Assembly: GCF_963966145.1 (NCBI RefSeq)
Contig: NC_091046.1
Location: 19,344,001-19,408,000 of the forward strand
Origin: Tenebrio molitor
Lineage: Eukaryota; Arthropoda; Insecta; Coleoptera; Tenebrionidae
Direction: 5' to 3'
DNA length: 64,000 nucleotides
Shown: positions 44,285 to 54,970 of the stretch, piece after piece
Position numbering within the stretch: the stretch's first letter is position 1
How the letters are laid out: the number at the start of each line of letters is the position of its first letter
Translations under genes and position numbers: made by a program
Notes under the pieces: generated by a model
Database searches by the model: none
The model's input: the letters and a program-made list of their open reading frames with translations, nothing else
What the model was told of the DNA's origin: nothing

Positions 44285-44584
44285 AATTAAAATAATATCA
44301 ATAGGTATATGATAAACAATTACTGTAACGAGCCGTATGTCTAACATAACAAGATAGATTCAGACTACAAATGCACTAACTAAATGCAGGCAAGGCAGCT
44401 GGAGCCGAAGCGATGCTTGGGTAGTAGTGACGTCACTCGCACATGCAGCCATTTACAAATAAATTTATAACTTTCTTATCACTTAGGATAAACGAGAAAT
44501 TTTTTCGCGAAAATATTCACAATAAAACGTGTTATTATAATAATGTAATACCGGCATATTGCTTTTGCAAAGTTTATCTCTCCT

Positions 44585-44588
44585 TTAA
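44585..44588. repeat. Kolobok-type target duplication TTAA, right
   Basis: TTAA directly after the terminal ctctcct. Confidence 0.85.
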
Positions 44589-44848
44589 CATCACAATTGG
44601 TACAAATTAGCCAAGTTGTCAGACTTTTTTTAATCCAATTTGATTTCAAACTCTTTATTTTTGCACATGTTAGTACATAAAAGTTAGTAGAAGGTTGCTC
44701 AAGTGTCTCTCTGTTCTTAATTTGTTAAAATAAGTTCAATAATTAATGGTTCCTTACATATTCCAAGTTTGAATGAAACCTCTTAAAATATAAAAAAAAT
44801 ATCGAAGTTCAAAAAGTGACTATGTACTTTTATTTTTTGAGTAGTGTA

Positions 44849-45186
44849 TTATGATTTTTACTTTAAATCATAGGCGTCCTAAAATGTCACAGTTTGACAC
44901 TAGCGTTGAAAGTATTTTTAAAAATGCCATGACATCTCACTCCGATTCAAACATCTAGGGCTGCTGTGGCTTTGCAGTAAGACTTGCAAAGAGAGATCAA
45001 AGCTACACCTTTTGACCCCCCATATCTTCAAATCTAAAACATATACAATAATAATTTTATTGTAAACTAAAAATAAAGAAAAGCTTACAATTGAATAATG
45101 GCATATTTCTATAATTTCCACTCTAACAGTAACCAGTCAGTTTTGATAAATGAGACTGACAAGAAATTTTGAAACAAGAGTACATA
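44849..45186. other. Gene-free, contains a diverged MITE fragment
   Basis: About 44960-45050 matches, in reverse and with differences, the interior of the MITE at 1458-1889 (gatatggggggtcaaaaggt). Confidence 0.55.
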
Positions 45187-45419
45187 CAGCTGGTTGCAAA
45201 AAAATCGGGAAACGAAAATTTTCCTAATGTAAATTTGATTTTGTTTATTTGTCAATTAACTGTCTACTTGACAATACCTATTAAATAATTTAAAACAGTG
45301 TCATTGAATTTTGACGTTAATTCTAACCTATCTCTCATAAGAAGGTTTCACAGTATGCAAAAATTGTAAAAATGTGTCAATTTTATTCTGACAGTTTCCG
45401 TTTTTTTTGCAACCAGCTG
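45187..45419 (+). mobile_element. MITE, CAGCTGGTTGCAAAAAAA ends
   Basis: 233 bp, TA on both sides, inverted termini CAGCTGGTTGCAAAAAAA. A second copy in opposite orientation is at 46475-46705. Confidence 0.85.
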
Positions 45420-45443
45420 TACATTTATAGGTATAAACTATAA

Positions 45444-45511
45444 AGGCGGCCTTACACCAAGGCAACAATTGGCAAAATGTTGCCTATTGTTGCCTTGGTG
45501 TAAGGCAGCCT
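45444..45511. mobile_element. 68-bp hairpin MITE with TAA duplication
   Basis: Nearly perfect hairpin: AGGCGGCCTTACACCAAGGC... against ...GCCTTGGTGTAAGGCAGCCT, with TAA at 45441-45443 and 45512-45514. Its size and pairing also resemble a microRNA precursor. Confidence 0.75.
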
Positions 45512-45837
45512 TAATAGCGGGTGACAATAGTAATTTTTCTACTTTGCGTTACAAATGGGCTCCTAATTATATCGAAAACAGTTTAATAATGAATCATATT
45601 ATTAAACTGTTTTTGGTAACTTTTAGCTTTTATTATATTGGCAATATCAGCCGTTTGACGTCAGGCGTCAAGGTAACGAGTGAAGCTATGAGGTAAATTT
45701 AGTAAATATAACCTTACATTCTTGTGTTACCAACCCACGCGAAAGTCCTTAGTCTAATATGAAAACTTGAGCAGCTGAAATTTCAGGAATTAGTAAAGCA
45801 AAGTAGATAAAATAGTATATTGCATATGTATATTACA

Positions 45838-45945
45838 CTCGTTTAATAAGACGTATCATCACATTCGTTCCATTAAAGCACTTCTCGCTACGCTCGTCGT
45901 GCTTTAAACACGCTCATGTGATAATAAAGCGTCTTATTAACTTTG
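45838..45945. mobile_element. Palindromic element flanked by TTAA
   Basis: Both sides read TTAA followed, inward, by TAAGACG; the arms fold, with an inner aaagcac...gtgcttt hairpin and a CpG-rich loop. It lies at the broken 3' end of the piggyBac-like fragment. Confidence 0.6.
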
Positions 45946-45949
45946 CATT

Positions 45950-46370
45950 TCGGAAATTTGCAACGAGTTTGGGAATGAGATATCTTGTCATCAAATTCAG
46001 GGAAGTGCCCAATTCCGTTCAGCCTAACTTTACTAATTGGTCTGTTTTTCTGGATAGGTGGTGGTGTTCCTGTGGGAGATCTTGAAGGGGAAGCATCTGG
46101 AGTGGTAGACGGTCTTCTGCGTCTTTTCGGCGTCGCTTTCTCCCCAAGATCAACCCTTTCGTCTTTTCCCGTTTCGTGCGTTTTTGAGTTTCTACCTGTT
46201 TTAGTGCCGATGCCGTTTCGGGCGCTAAGGATTTGCTGTACATTTAGGTAGTGCCAGTTCATGCGTCGTCCTTTATAGGGCTTTCTCCGCAATGGTACTA
46301 ATGGAGTCCAATTTATATCTGTACCTGAATAGGTACTAGCTGAGGGAAAAGTTATTATAAATATCTTCAC
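45950..46370 (-). pseudogene. piggyBac-like transposase, C-terminal fragment
   Basis: The minus frame has a basic Ser/Pro-rich linker (GEKATPKRRRRPSTTPDASP) followed by NRPISKVRLNGIGHFPEF and RCKFPKCKVNKT. In piggyBac transposases, RP...R..G.GH.P followed by a CxxxC zinc-finger motif marks the C-terminal end after the DDE domain. The rest of the cysteine-rich finger is lost where the palindromic element begins, and the catalytic domain is missing. The first 40 or so residues before the linker are unassigned. Confidence 0.55.
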
Positions 46371-46474
46371 GTCTAATGTGAAAAACGCACTTATTTTGCA
46401 CTTAAATGCCCTTTAGATAGGTAGGTATAAAATAAGTAGGAGCTTGTGATAAAGCTTTTTCGGCAAAGTATATA

Positions 46475-46705
46475 CAGTTGGTTGCAAAAAAACGGGAACT
46501 GTCACAATCAAATTAACAATTACAATTTTTTCATAGTGTGAAACCTTCTTTCGAGAGATAGGTTAGAATTATGGTCAAAATTTAATGACATTTTTAAAAA
46601 TTATTTGATAGGTACATATTGTCAACTAGACAATTAATCGACAAATAGACAAAACCAAATTTACATTAGCAAAATTTTCCTTTGCCATTTTTTCGCTACC
46701 AACTG
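46475..46705 (-). mobile_element. MITE, CAGTTGGTTGCAAAAAAA end, second copy
   Basis: 231 bp with TA outside; reverse-orientation copy of 45187-45419. The two copies bracket the piggyBac-like fragment. Confidence 0.85.
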
Positions 46706-46707
46706 TA

Positions 46708-48049
46708 CCTTATTCTAAACGAAATCAAACAAGTACCAAAAGCCTAAGAAATAAGTCTACAGTCAAGTGAACGAAATCAATCCCAACTTTGAAGAGTTTT
46801 GGACAACATTATTTGACAGCGAACCATAGTAAATACGAGAAATAAATATATGTATAATGTCTTTCATTAAAAATGTGCTATCTTAAGTAAATATTGGGTA
46901 CATGACCGTATCCCGCATTGTCAGCGGACCAACGCACGAAACAGCACTCGCAGCAGGTATAATAAAGACTTGGGAGGACGCTCGAATCGGGAAAATTTTC
47001 ATTAGCGCACGAAATGGGAACGCACGAAACTGTCCTAATTCAACCCTTCAGCCACAATAAAATCTAAAGAGCACGTTTGGTGGCCATTTCAAACGACTGA
47101 ATTCAAAAATGCCAAATAAAATCAAAAAAGTTAGATTAGATTGTTTGCTAAAATATTAGTTCTTGAATCACAATGTACTACCTGTAGCATAAAGTTAAAA
47201 TACACATCAAAGAAGAAATAAACAGTAAATGTAAAAATAATTTTTTTTACGAATTCCAATAATACCAAAAAACTCCATAAAAAAATTGCAAAACTGTAAA
47301 CCAAAAACAACAGCCGAAAAAAAATCAAAATTTTATGAAGTGTCTACGGTAGCCTGACATTAGGGAAACAGCAATCTCTAAATTTTCTCATTCGACTTCC
47401 AAGGCTGAAATGGCGACACCAACTGAACTACATTAGGGATAGATATCGTGGGTTAGCAAACAACAAGAATTTGAACAATATATTATGGATTTGTAGTAAA
47501 AAAAAATATTTTGATGTACTACACGTAGTACAGTATGAGCGAAAGGGTTGGTTGGGCGAGAATTAGGCAAATTCGGTTATACAAAAAGGAATAAAAAATG
47601 ATCCCCAAATAGAGTTTACAAAGGGAACGCCAGGATGTTAAAGCTTTATCTGTAAAATAAGGTTAATTATATTTTATATTTTTGTTGATGATATAACGCC
47701 AAGAAGATTCGAGACTGAGTACTGAAACCACTACCGTGCTTGAGGTAAACACTGTCCATCAACATTATCTATCAGATCTGGCCATGATACACTAGTAAAG
47801 CGCTGAGATGAAACAGATCAGTCCGTTGAGTTATTGTCTACCCAATAAGGATATTTGTTCCAAACTGATCACAGATTACGTTTGTTTATTGAACCGCTTG
47901 GGTAATATTCTCTATTGGGTTATCGATGTCTTCTTAAATTATTCGAAATTAGTAAATACGTTTGGGCATATTCTTATTTTTTATTTATAAACTTCAATTA
48001 TAGCTATTCAGGTATTTCGTATTTATAATGATTAATATAATACAAAATA
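46708..48049. other. Intronic sequence with a complex, GC-richer patch
   Basis: No gene. 46895-47060 has higher complexity (repeated gcacgaaa words at about 46933, 47009 and 47023) and might be a conserved regulatory element; no direct evidence. Confidence 0.35.
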
Positions 48050-48304
48050 CAGGTGATTCACGAGTAATAATGATCCTAACGAAATTTGTGATGCAGCCAA
48101 CATTACATTCGCACGTATTATGTGGATTTAAAAAATATATATTTGTATTTTATTCAACGTATGTAGTCAACATGCCCGACATTACATCAAAATCATTATG
48201 TGGAGTGATTAATAAAAACACAAACTTAAAAACTATGGGGGAACATGTATTGTTGGTTGCATCACAAATTTTGTTAGGTTCATTATTACTGGTGAATCAC
48301 CTTG
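48050..48304. mobile_element. MITE, CAGGTGATTCACGAG ends
   Basis: 255 bp, TA outside, termini matching over about 65 bp (gattcac, agtaataatga, aaatttgtgatgca). The 103-codon plus frame spanning it is a by-product. Confidence 0.85.
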
Positions 48305-48693
48305 TAGTACACTTAATTAATTTGGAAATTTCCTATTAACAACCGAAAATCAACAATTCAAGTGTCTCTAAAAATATGAAAGTTTAATTTCAGCTACGTT
48401 ATATTTTAAAAGGGATTTTTTTGTTCGACACTGTCAGAATTTGAGAAATTTCTCCTGTGTGAGCGGATTTTGATAAATGTCCCAACTTGTCAGAACGAAA
48501 CCTCAAGCTAATTTTAAAGATTTTAAGCGATTTGGAGCCTTCAAGGGGCTCGCTGAACAAAAAAACGTTGTATTCAACTCGGTTTTGTGTAAATTGGGTC
48601 TTTTTTGGCACTCGTGCCAAAAAAAAAAAACAATTTACAAACGAACTCGTTAAATAAACTACTATTTAGATTGTTAAAGGAATATATAAAATA

Positions 48694-49111
48694 CAGACTG
48701 ATTCACATAACTTCACGACCCTAACGAAATTTAAAATTTAAATTTAATGTAGCCAGTAATAACTTCATACCTTTATTTACTATGAAATCTGGACAGTCCT
48801 GGGATTATTGACAATCACTTGGCAGTTCCATTTTGTATAATTTTCAAATAATTTTTGTTAATTAAAATGTGCTCCAATGACGAAAGGATCGATATGATAT
48901 TGATATATGATGAGTCAGTTTCTTAAATAAAAAGAAATATTATCGATTACTGTCATTTTAAAATTTTTTTCATTGAGACTTTTGTGAGGGATGTCCAAAC
49001 CATACAAAAGTTTTTGATTATTCATATTTTCGGATCAAGTTATGAATGAAAAAGTTATTGCTGGCTGTATTTAAATTTCGTTAGGCTCGGAAAGTAATGT
49101 GAATCAGTCTG
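48694..49111 (-). mobile_element. MITE, CAGACTGATTCACAT ends
   Basis: 418 bp, TA outside, inverted termini CAGACTGATTCACAT and internal arm cctaacgaaatttaaa. A truncated reverse copy begins at 57735. Confidence 0.85.
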
Positions 49112-49113
49112 TA

Positions 49114-49448
49114 TAAAATATAGTCTCAAGAAAAATTTTTGCTACAGGCTACAAGCCTACAGGCTGAAATCAAAATCCATCAGATTATTAAAACCCTAGA
49201 ATCTTCAGACCAATTGTGAAAATCACGTGCATTCAGTTTTGCGCTATACCTCCGCATGAGGGCGGAAATGCCATGTACAGTTCAAGCACAAAAGTTGTGT
49301 TCTCCACTCATGTTAGGAGGAATAGTAAGATAAAAAGTTATCGAGTGCAACGTAAAAAAGGTGCAAAAAGTTTTGTTATCGCGGATGCTAGTACCGCATT
49401 TGCATTGATAGTATTCTTACACGTTTTTGGGGTTCTGTGTATTTATAG
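49114..49448. other. Gene-free stretch
   Basis: An 89-codon plus frame (49216-49485) runs into the next MITE and shows no domain; nothing else seen. Confidence 0.35.
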
Positions 49449-49612
49449 AGGCCGATTTCAAGTTGACTTGCGACGGTCGCACTAGTTGTTGTCATGGTAA
49501 CGGCGCAAGAGAGAAAGGTGACGCATATTGGTAATTAATGTGTAGGACAAACATAGCTACACATTTGCGCTGCACCATCTATTTGCGACCATGACTTGAA
49601 ATCGGACCCATA
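49449..49612. mobile_element. MITE, GGCCGATTTCAAGT ends
   Basis: About 160 bp; left GGCCGATTTCAAGTTGACTT and right inverted GGTCCGATTTCAAGTCATGG, with a further inner tgcgac arm. Target duplication unclear. Confidence 0.65.
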
Positions 49613-50226
49613 GTATATTAAAGAACAAGTTTTATAAGGGTTGATTTGACGCAGTTAATTTACTGTAGAAAACGAGCCGTAGGAGAGTGCGCCAATGCCC
49701 TTATGAAACGAGTTTTTTTATGTTATTTTTTCGAATTTGTACCCATTTTTAAATTTTTAAATAAAAAAAAAGTTTTCAAATTATAGGGAATTTTGTATTA
49801 ATTGGTAATTCAAGGTAACAGATGCAATTACATCTGCAACAGATGTTACAAAGTAGAGTTTGAATGTTAATATTGGAAGTTTTTTGGTGTAAATGACAAT
49901 AATACACTGATAAAAATTTTCTTAGAGATCTATTAAACCATGAGTGCTTTTATAGATAACCATAAATGACTCCAACTTGAATACAATAATAGACCTATCA
50001 GAGACGCAAATTCGAAAAAAATATTTTTAGGCTATTTCATTCATAGTAAGGTTTTGTGACTTTCTGTTTTTAAAACATTTTTGCGACTGTTCATGTTTCG
50101 ATTTATTAGAACTTCTAGAACCGTTTCGTTCGAAAATGAAATTAAGTTAAACTGGACTTTATGAATTTAAAATGTTTAACCACATTTTCGGTTTATTCAG
50201 TTATTTAAGATATCCTTGTTTACATA
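49613..50226. other. Gene-free stretch
   Basis: No gene or repeat boundary recognised. Confidence 0.4.
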
Positions 50227-51133
50227 CCGGGTATCAACAACCAAACCTGGCCATAGGCACATTACACATATTAAAATAATATATGAGTTGCTATGAAACA
50301 TATTATTGTTTCGGAGAACGCACACTTTATATGTAATTCTAAAGACCACTCAAATGGGGATATTTTGATACCAATCGACGCGTCTTGAAATGGCAAATAT
50401 TTGATACCCTTGCGCCAAAACGCTAACTCTATAAATAAAGCCGCAATCTATAATTGAAAATCAAAAACTTCCATTTACTTTATATGAGTGGGAAAGAGAG
50501 CGGTAGATACCCTTCTCGGGTTAGTTTTGGGACTCCATAAATAAAAATAGTTATTTACGGGGGCAATTGATTTCTTAAGAGGGTTCACAGTAGGATGTAT
50601 ATAAAAAAAAATAATTGCAAAGATGACACTGAACCAGTAAAATGCCTTTAAAAGGGAATAGCCGAATCCGTAATCCCCCATAAATTACAAATGACAGTTT
50701 TATGAAGTGTTCTGACAGAAATCAGTTGGAAAATATATCAAGTTTTATCGATTTTGTCGCTTTATTAATCGAGTTACACATTTGGCGCAATGATATCAAA
50801 TATTCGTCATTTCAAGACGCGTCGATTGATATCAAAATATTCCCATTTGAGTGGTCTTTAGAATTACATATAAAGTGTGCGTTCTCCTTTGCCTAATAAT
50901 TGAGCATAATACTGCTCTGTGATCGTTCTTCCCTTTTCCAAATTTCAAAAGTATTTCTACTTTCTACGTTACCTACATCAAAAGTTTCCTGATAGCATTG
51001 TTTGTACGGATGATAATTATAGCTGTCAATATAACATTACACAATAATACTCATATGTATATTTCATAGCAACTCATATATTATTTTAATATGTGTAATG
51101 TGCCTATGGCCAGGTTTGGTGGTTGATACCCGG
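50227..51133. mobile_element. Long-arm foldback element, CCGGGTATCAAC ends
   Basis: 907 bp between TA dinucleotides. The outer arms (50227-50310 and 51050-51133) are nearly identical in inverted orientation over about 80 bp, and the symmetry resumes for another 100 bp (around ccactcaaatggg and gacgcgtc). The centre (about 50430-50780) is unique. No transposase. It sits beside, and probably inside, the inverted-repeat unit at 51139-51462. Confidence 0.85.
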
Positions 51134-51138
51134 TAGAA

Positions 51139-51462
51139 CGTGTTTCACGTATGAGCACGAGCCTGACAAAGTCTAAATGCTGTTGCAAATAATGTACTTT
51201 GTGTTCAAAGTACATTATTTGACGGTGGGAACTAGATTCATTAAAAATTATAAATTGTAGTTTTGGACATTCCTAATTAACACAATCACTGGGAAGCTTT
51301 TTCGCAAATGTCAGAAGAAAGGGAAATCTAAAAATGTTCAGGGGTGTCCAAACTAATTTTTGTCAAAATATGATTTATTACACGTAGTTAGGTACTCATG
51401 AAAATTGAATATTGGGTTGCATTTTGAGTTCGTCAGGCTCGTACTCTTACGTGAAACACGTA
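51139..51462. repeat. Inverted-repeat element, ACGTGTTTCACGTA ends
   Basis: Termini ACGTGTTTCACGTATGAG and, inverted, ACGTGTTTCACGTAAGAG each followed by ACGAGCCTGAC. An inner palindrome, aatgtactttg...caaagtacatt, lies at about 51189-51220. Confidence 0.7.
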
Positions 51463-51589
51463 TTATTATGATGCATTTCAATTTGACCTTGTGCATATGA
51501 ATAAATTGTTGACAATTTGTTACCTATTAGTTTTCTCATAGTATTTAATCTATATTCAAAAGAAGGTAGAGTATTGACAATAGTGGAGG

Positions 51590-51705
51590 GTTATGAAATT
51601 TCTATCACAAGGCTAGAAAATGCCATTTTGCAAGTGCAAGCACGGTTTGTGAAGCAGAGACGTCAGCCGAGGCGAGCACTTGTAAAACATTTTCTAGTCG
51701 TGTAA
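51590..51705. repeat. Palindromic hairpin repeat
   Basis: Arms ctagaaaatgccattttgca and its near-complement (tgtaaaacattttctag), with gcaagtgc/gcacttgt inside and a CpG-bearing loop. Confidence 0.65.
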
Positions 51706-51899
51706 TACACAAAACCTTTTCGGTCGACAATTTATTTAAAGCAAAATATAATAATTTTTGTTAAAATATTACTGGATAGGGAATTTATTTTTCTCCCATT
51801 GGCAACATAAAGGATTTAAGAAGCGACTGTTATGAGTCATGACAAAAGTCAACCAATTCCTCAAATATTCAAAACCGTCATCGTTTCTGTTATTCCTAA

Positions 51900-52920
51900 G
51901 GGTACGATTATGTTGGAGCTGCGATGAGCGATAAGAGCGGCGATAAGACAGAACTGCCATTTGAAATAGTATTTTACAGTAGAAGTCCGTTAGGATAGCC
52001 TTTACTGCCGAGCCAGAAATTTTGTGAGACGAGCTCGCAGAGCGAGTCGAATAATACTGGCAAGGCTGTAAAGGCCCTAACGGACGTGTATTGTACAATA
52101 GTTTTTGTAATATCTCTACGATTGGTTCACAATTATCTTTTTGAAATACATTTTTTTCAACGCCATCGAAAAAACCGAATGATTAATAAGTGTGCGGACG
52201 ACGTCGTCATGTCGACCGTTGTTTGTGAAAAAAAATTGTTTCAATGTTGTTTGTCAGATTTGTTCAACGCTTAACTTTCCGTTGAAAATAAGTGAATGAA
52301 ATCAATAAAAAACCGCAATCAAGATATTCCCGATGTCCTGAAGTGAGGTCACCGTTATTGCCTGCAAAATCGCGCTTGTGTTAGTGAAGCATCATCTTCG
52401 ATCTTGTCTCCATTTGCTGCTGTTTGTCAGATTTGTTCAACACTTAACTTTCCGTTGAAAATAAACGACTGAAATCAATAAAAAATCGCGATCAAGATAT
52501 TCCCGATGTCCGGATGGCCGCAGAGCAAATGAGGTCATCGTTATTCCCTGAAAATCGCGCTTGTGTCGGTGTTAAAATTCTGAAGCATCATCTTCGATCT
52601 CGTCTACAGCTGCTAGTGACTTACGGATTTCGATTAATTCAAGGTGTGTCCCATAACATTAAACATTAATTATTGTACCAATTGTAAAAAAGTTGAAAAA
52701 TAAAGTTTAGATCTACGTTGCTATAGTTATTTGGTCATTCATAACGGCCGCTGCCACTCATAACGGACACCCTTAACGGACTCCGGCCGTTATGAGGTTG
52801 TTTACATGGTGACAAACAGTCCGGATATCCACCTTTAACAACTAGATATTACAAAAACAATGTTACTTCGCTCTTATCGCCGCTGATATCGCTCATCGCA
52901 GCTCCAACATAATCGTACCC
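51900..52920. mobile_element. Harbinger-type non-autonomous element, GGGTACGATTATG ends
   Basis: 1021 bp with termini matching for about 45 bp (GGGTACGATTATGTTGGAGC onward) and TAA duplications at 51897-51899 and 52921-52923. It has no transposase; inside are a palindromic hairpin (about 51986-52090), a tandem duplication (52251-52610) and a small hairpin (cataacggccg...cggccgttatg, about 52741-52797). Confidence 0.85.
52251..52610 (+). repeat. Tandem duplication, about 175-195 bp unit
   Basis: Two direct copies start ttgtcagatttgttcaac at 52251 and 52424 and both include gaagcatcatcttcgatct (52387 and 52582). The second copy carries a short insertion. Confidence 0.8.
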
Positions 52921-52923
52921 TAA

Positions 52924-53811
52924 CCCATCGCTTGATACCCCTCGACCTCTACTGCTATACACAATGTAAAGCTTATGATAAAGGATACAAATTTGCCCGA
53001 CATTAATATTTCACACATTAAAAATTGTACAAAAATTCCACATGACATTGGCATTTTGTGCTGCGGACTTAAAATCTTTCTTTAAAAATTCCTGTTTCGA
53101 TTTTCTTGTCTAGGCAGGAAAATGCTATTTTTCAGACGATTTAGACGAATAGAAAATCAGTTTTTCTAGATGGAGGCCGAAAAAATGTTTTTTCTCTCGC
53201 AATTAGAAAGAAGTGAATTTACTACGTACAAAATAATTTCATTGGCAGTTGTATTATTTTTTTTTTCTTTAAAACTAAGATTACCACATTTACCCAAATA
53301 CTTCCATTTTTCTCTGGGCAGGCCGTTCTGAGACACGCTATAGGTATATTATAAATATTAAATGTATCTAGTGATTTATTCAGTACAGTATCACTGTGTC
53401 TATAGTGTGTACAGTATAGTACGGTGAAAACTTAATTGTTAATATTATGTACTAATGAAACATTATAAACCAAATTATTATTGAATAGATAATGTTATAA
53501 TAGTCTATTAAGTTTTTACATTTTTTTATGGTTGATTATGTGTTGATATTGTTATTTATGTATTAAGGGCATAATCAGGAGATTATGGCACGAGGGAATG
53601 TTTAAAGCCCGAGAAACGAGGGCTTTTAAATTACCGAGGGCCATTATCGACAATTATGCCTGTGGTACATACAACGTTTTATTCTATTTTACAATTTCTA
53701 AAAGATTCAAGCAAATTTTTAGTATTCCTTAAAGGAAATCAACTAAAAATTGTGTCCATGCAAATTTAGTTAGCTATTTTGATGTATACACAGTAACCCT
53801 TACTGTGTATA
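52924..53811. other. Intronic sequence with one hairpin repeat
   Basis: A palindrome at about 53569-53668 (agggcataatc...gaccgagggcc...aattatgcc, inner aaagcccgag...gggcttt). A short matching fragment, ttatttatgtattaagggc, recurs at 54549. Otherwise featureless. Confidence 0.5.
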
Positions 53812-54382
53812 CAGGGTGTTTTCGAAGTTGAGGCGTTCCTTGTAACACGAGGTACTATACATTATTCTCAAGAATTTTAGCCTAAATCTTCTTAGTAAAA
53901 TGTTTGTATCAACGGAGCTAATTGATTGTATATTTTTATTGTTTTCTAAAATTTTGAGTCCGGTTCTGTCTATTTCTCCGCTCTACTAGACGTGGCCCAA
54001 GTTGGTGTCTTTCTGGAAATCACTCTGCGTACTCTTTGGACGCCGCAGCTGCATTCTGATAACGTGATAACATTGCTCATACCTTAGCAACATATTTGTG
54101 AGGTCATTATTTTCGTAATGAAAGCCATTCCGACTAATTAGATGACAACTCTGACAGTACTTTTAATTAACGTCCATGCTCATTTGATTTTTTTTGTCAA
54201 TTCTAACTTTTAACAAATCAGTGCAAATTTGAGCAGGACCGGTTTCAACAATTTCAAAAAAATTATCTTATTGTATCTTCATTGCTGTACACATTTTACT
54301 AAGGTGATTTTGGCTAAAACTCTTTAGAACAACGCATACTATCACATGTTAAAAGGAACGCCTTAACTTCGAAAACACCCTG
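53812..54382. mobile_element. MITE, CAGGGTGTTTTCGAAGTT ends
   Basis: 571 bp with TA outside; inverted termini CAGGGTGTTTTCGAAGTT followed by aggcgttcct on both arms, and further pairing near ttttagcc. Confidence 0.85.
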
Positions 54383-54970
54383 TATAATGTATGATTTTCT
54401 TTAATACAATAATGTTTGATGCCATTGTTTGAATAATTAAACCAACCGTTGCTTCGCAGATTTTTGACAGATCTGTGCCATAAAGGCCAATTTATGCCCT
54501 CATTTGGGGGCGTATAAGGACGATTATTGACTAAAATAGAATAATAGTTATTTATGTATTAAGGGCGTAATTATGCCCGTGGTACATACAAAATTTTATA
54601 TCCGGTCGAAGTTTTGAATTCTATAATAATTTAGGTAGATTCAATTTTAAAATAACGACACAAAAATCAGGAAGGTGGAATAAGCCAGTTATTGATATTA
54701 CTGTAGTAACGGCATAAACAAGGGCGGCAAAAACTTTTACAGCTCTGGGCTATAATATACTGAATTACGCACTAAAAACTAGTCCATAAGTAGGCAAAAA
54801 TCGCCCGATCGGATATATAAACAAATTAATATTTCTAATTTAACATTTTGATTAAGTAATAAATTACAGTTGTACATACTTATAGTTTGTTTTTAAATAG
54901 CCATTATTTAAGTTAACTCCGTCAATTTTTGTATTATAGTTTTGTTAATAATAATATATCAGTCTAAAAA

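Larger units (their letters stand above)
35690..44584. mobile_element. Kolobok-type DNA transposon carrying a P2X7-ballast-like gene
   Basis: Inverted termini AGGAGAGATAAACTT flanked by TTAA on both sides. Removing the gypsy insertion leaves about 3.5 kb. It encodes, on the plus strand, a THAP-domain plus DDE transposase in at least three exons (35940-43640, now broken), and, on the minus strand and convergent, an intact 166-aa cysteine-rich protein (43784-44284). TTAA duplications with a THAP-bearing transposase point to the Kolobok superfamily; piggyBac shares TTAA but has a different transposase without THAP. Superfamily is inferred from these traits, not from alignment. Confidence 0.8.
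34382..44846 (+). mobile_element. Tc1-like element hosting nested transposons
   Basis: Inverted termini CACTACTCAAAAAATAAAAG match over about 60 bp and are flanked by TA at 34380-34381 and 44847-44848. Removing the inserted Kolobok-type element (35690-44584 plus one TTAA) leaves about 1.57 kb, the normal size for Tc1. The single transposase gene is ruined by stops and a frameshift. Confidence 0.9.

Noticed and set aside
43784..44347. Longer start for the cysteine-rich ORF, 21 codons upstream
   Set aside because: The added hydrophobic residues are not part of the family as I know it, and the ATG at 44282-44284 gives the natural leader.
35690..44584. piggyBac assignment from the TTAA duplication
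   Set aside because: The transposase has an N-terminal THAP finger and GDGQF/TDRH/YDVWH motifs, unlike piggyBac.
46441..46470. agctttttcggc as a possible SFFG start of the next receptor exon
   Set aside because: No acceptor in the right place, and the following codons do not continue the DNA-binding domain.
48028..48339. 103-codon plus-strand frame
   Set aside because: Spans a MITE from end to end and has no domain.
49216..49485. 89-codon plus-strand frame
   Set aside because: Runs into the MITE at 49449 and shows no similarity I can name.
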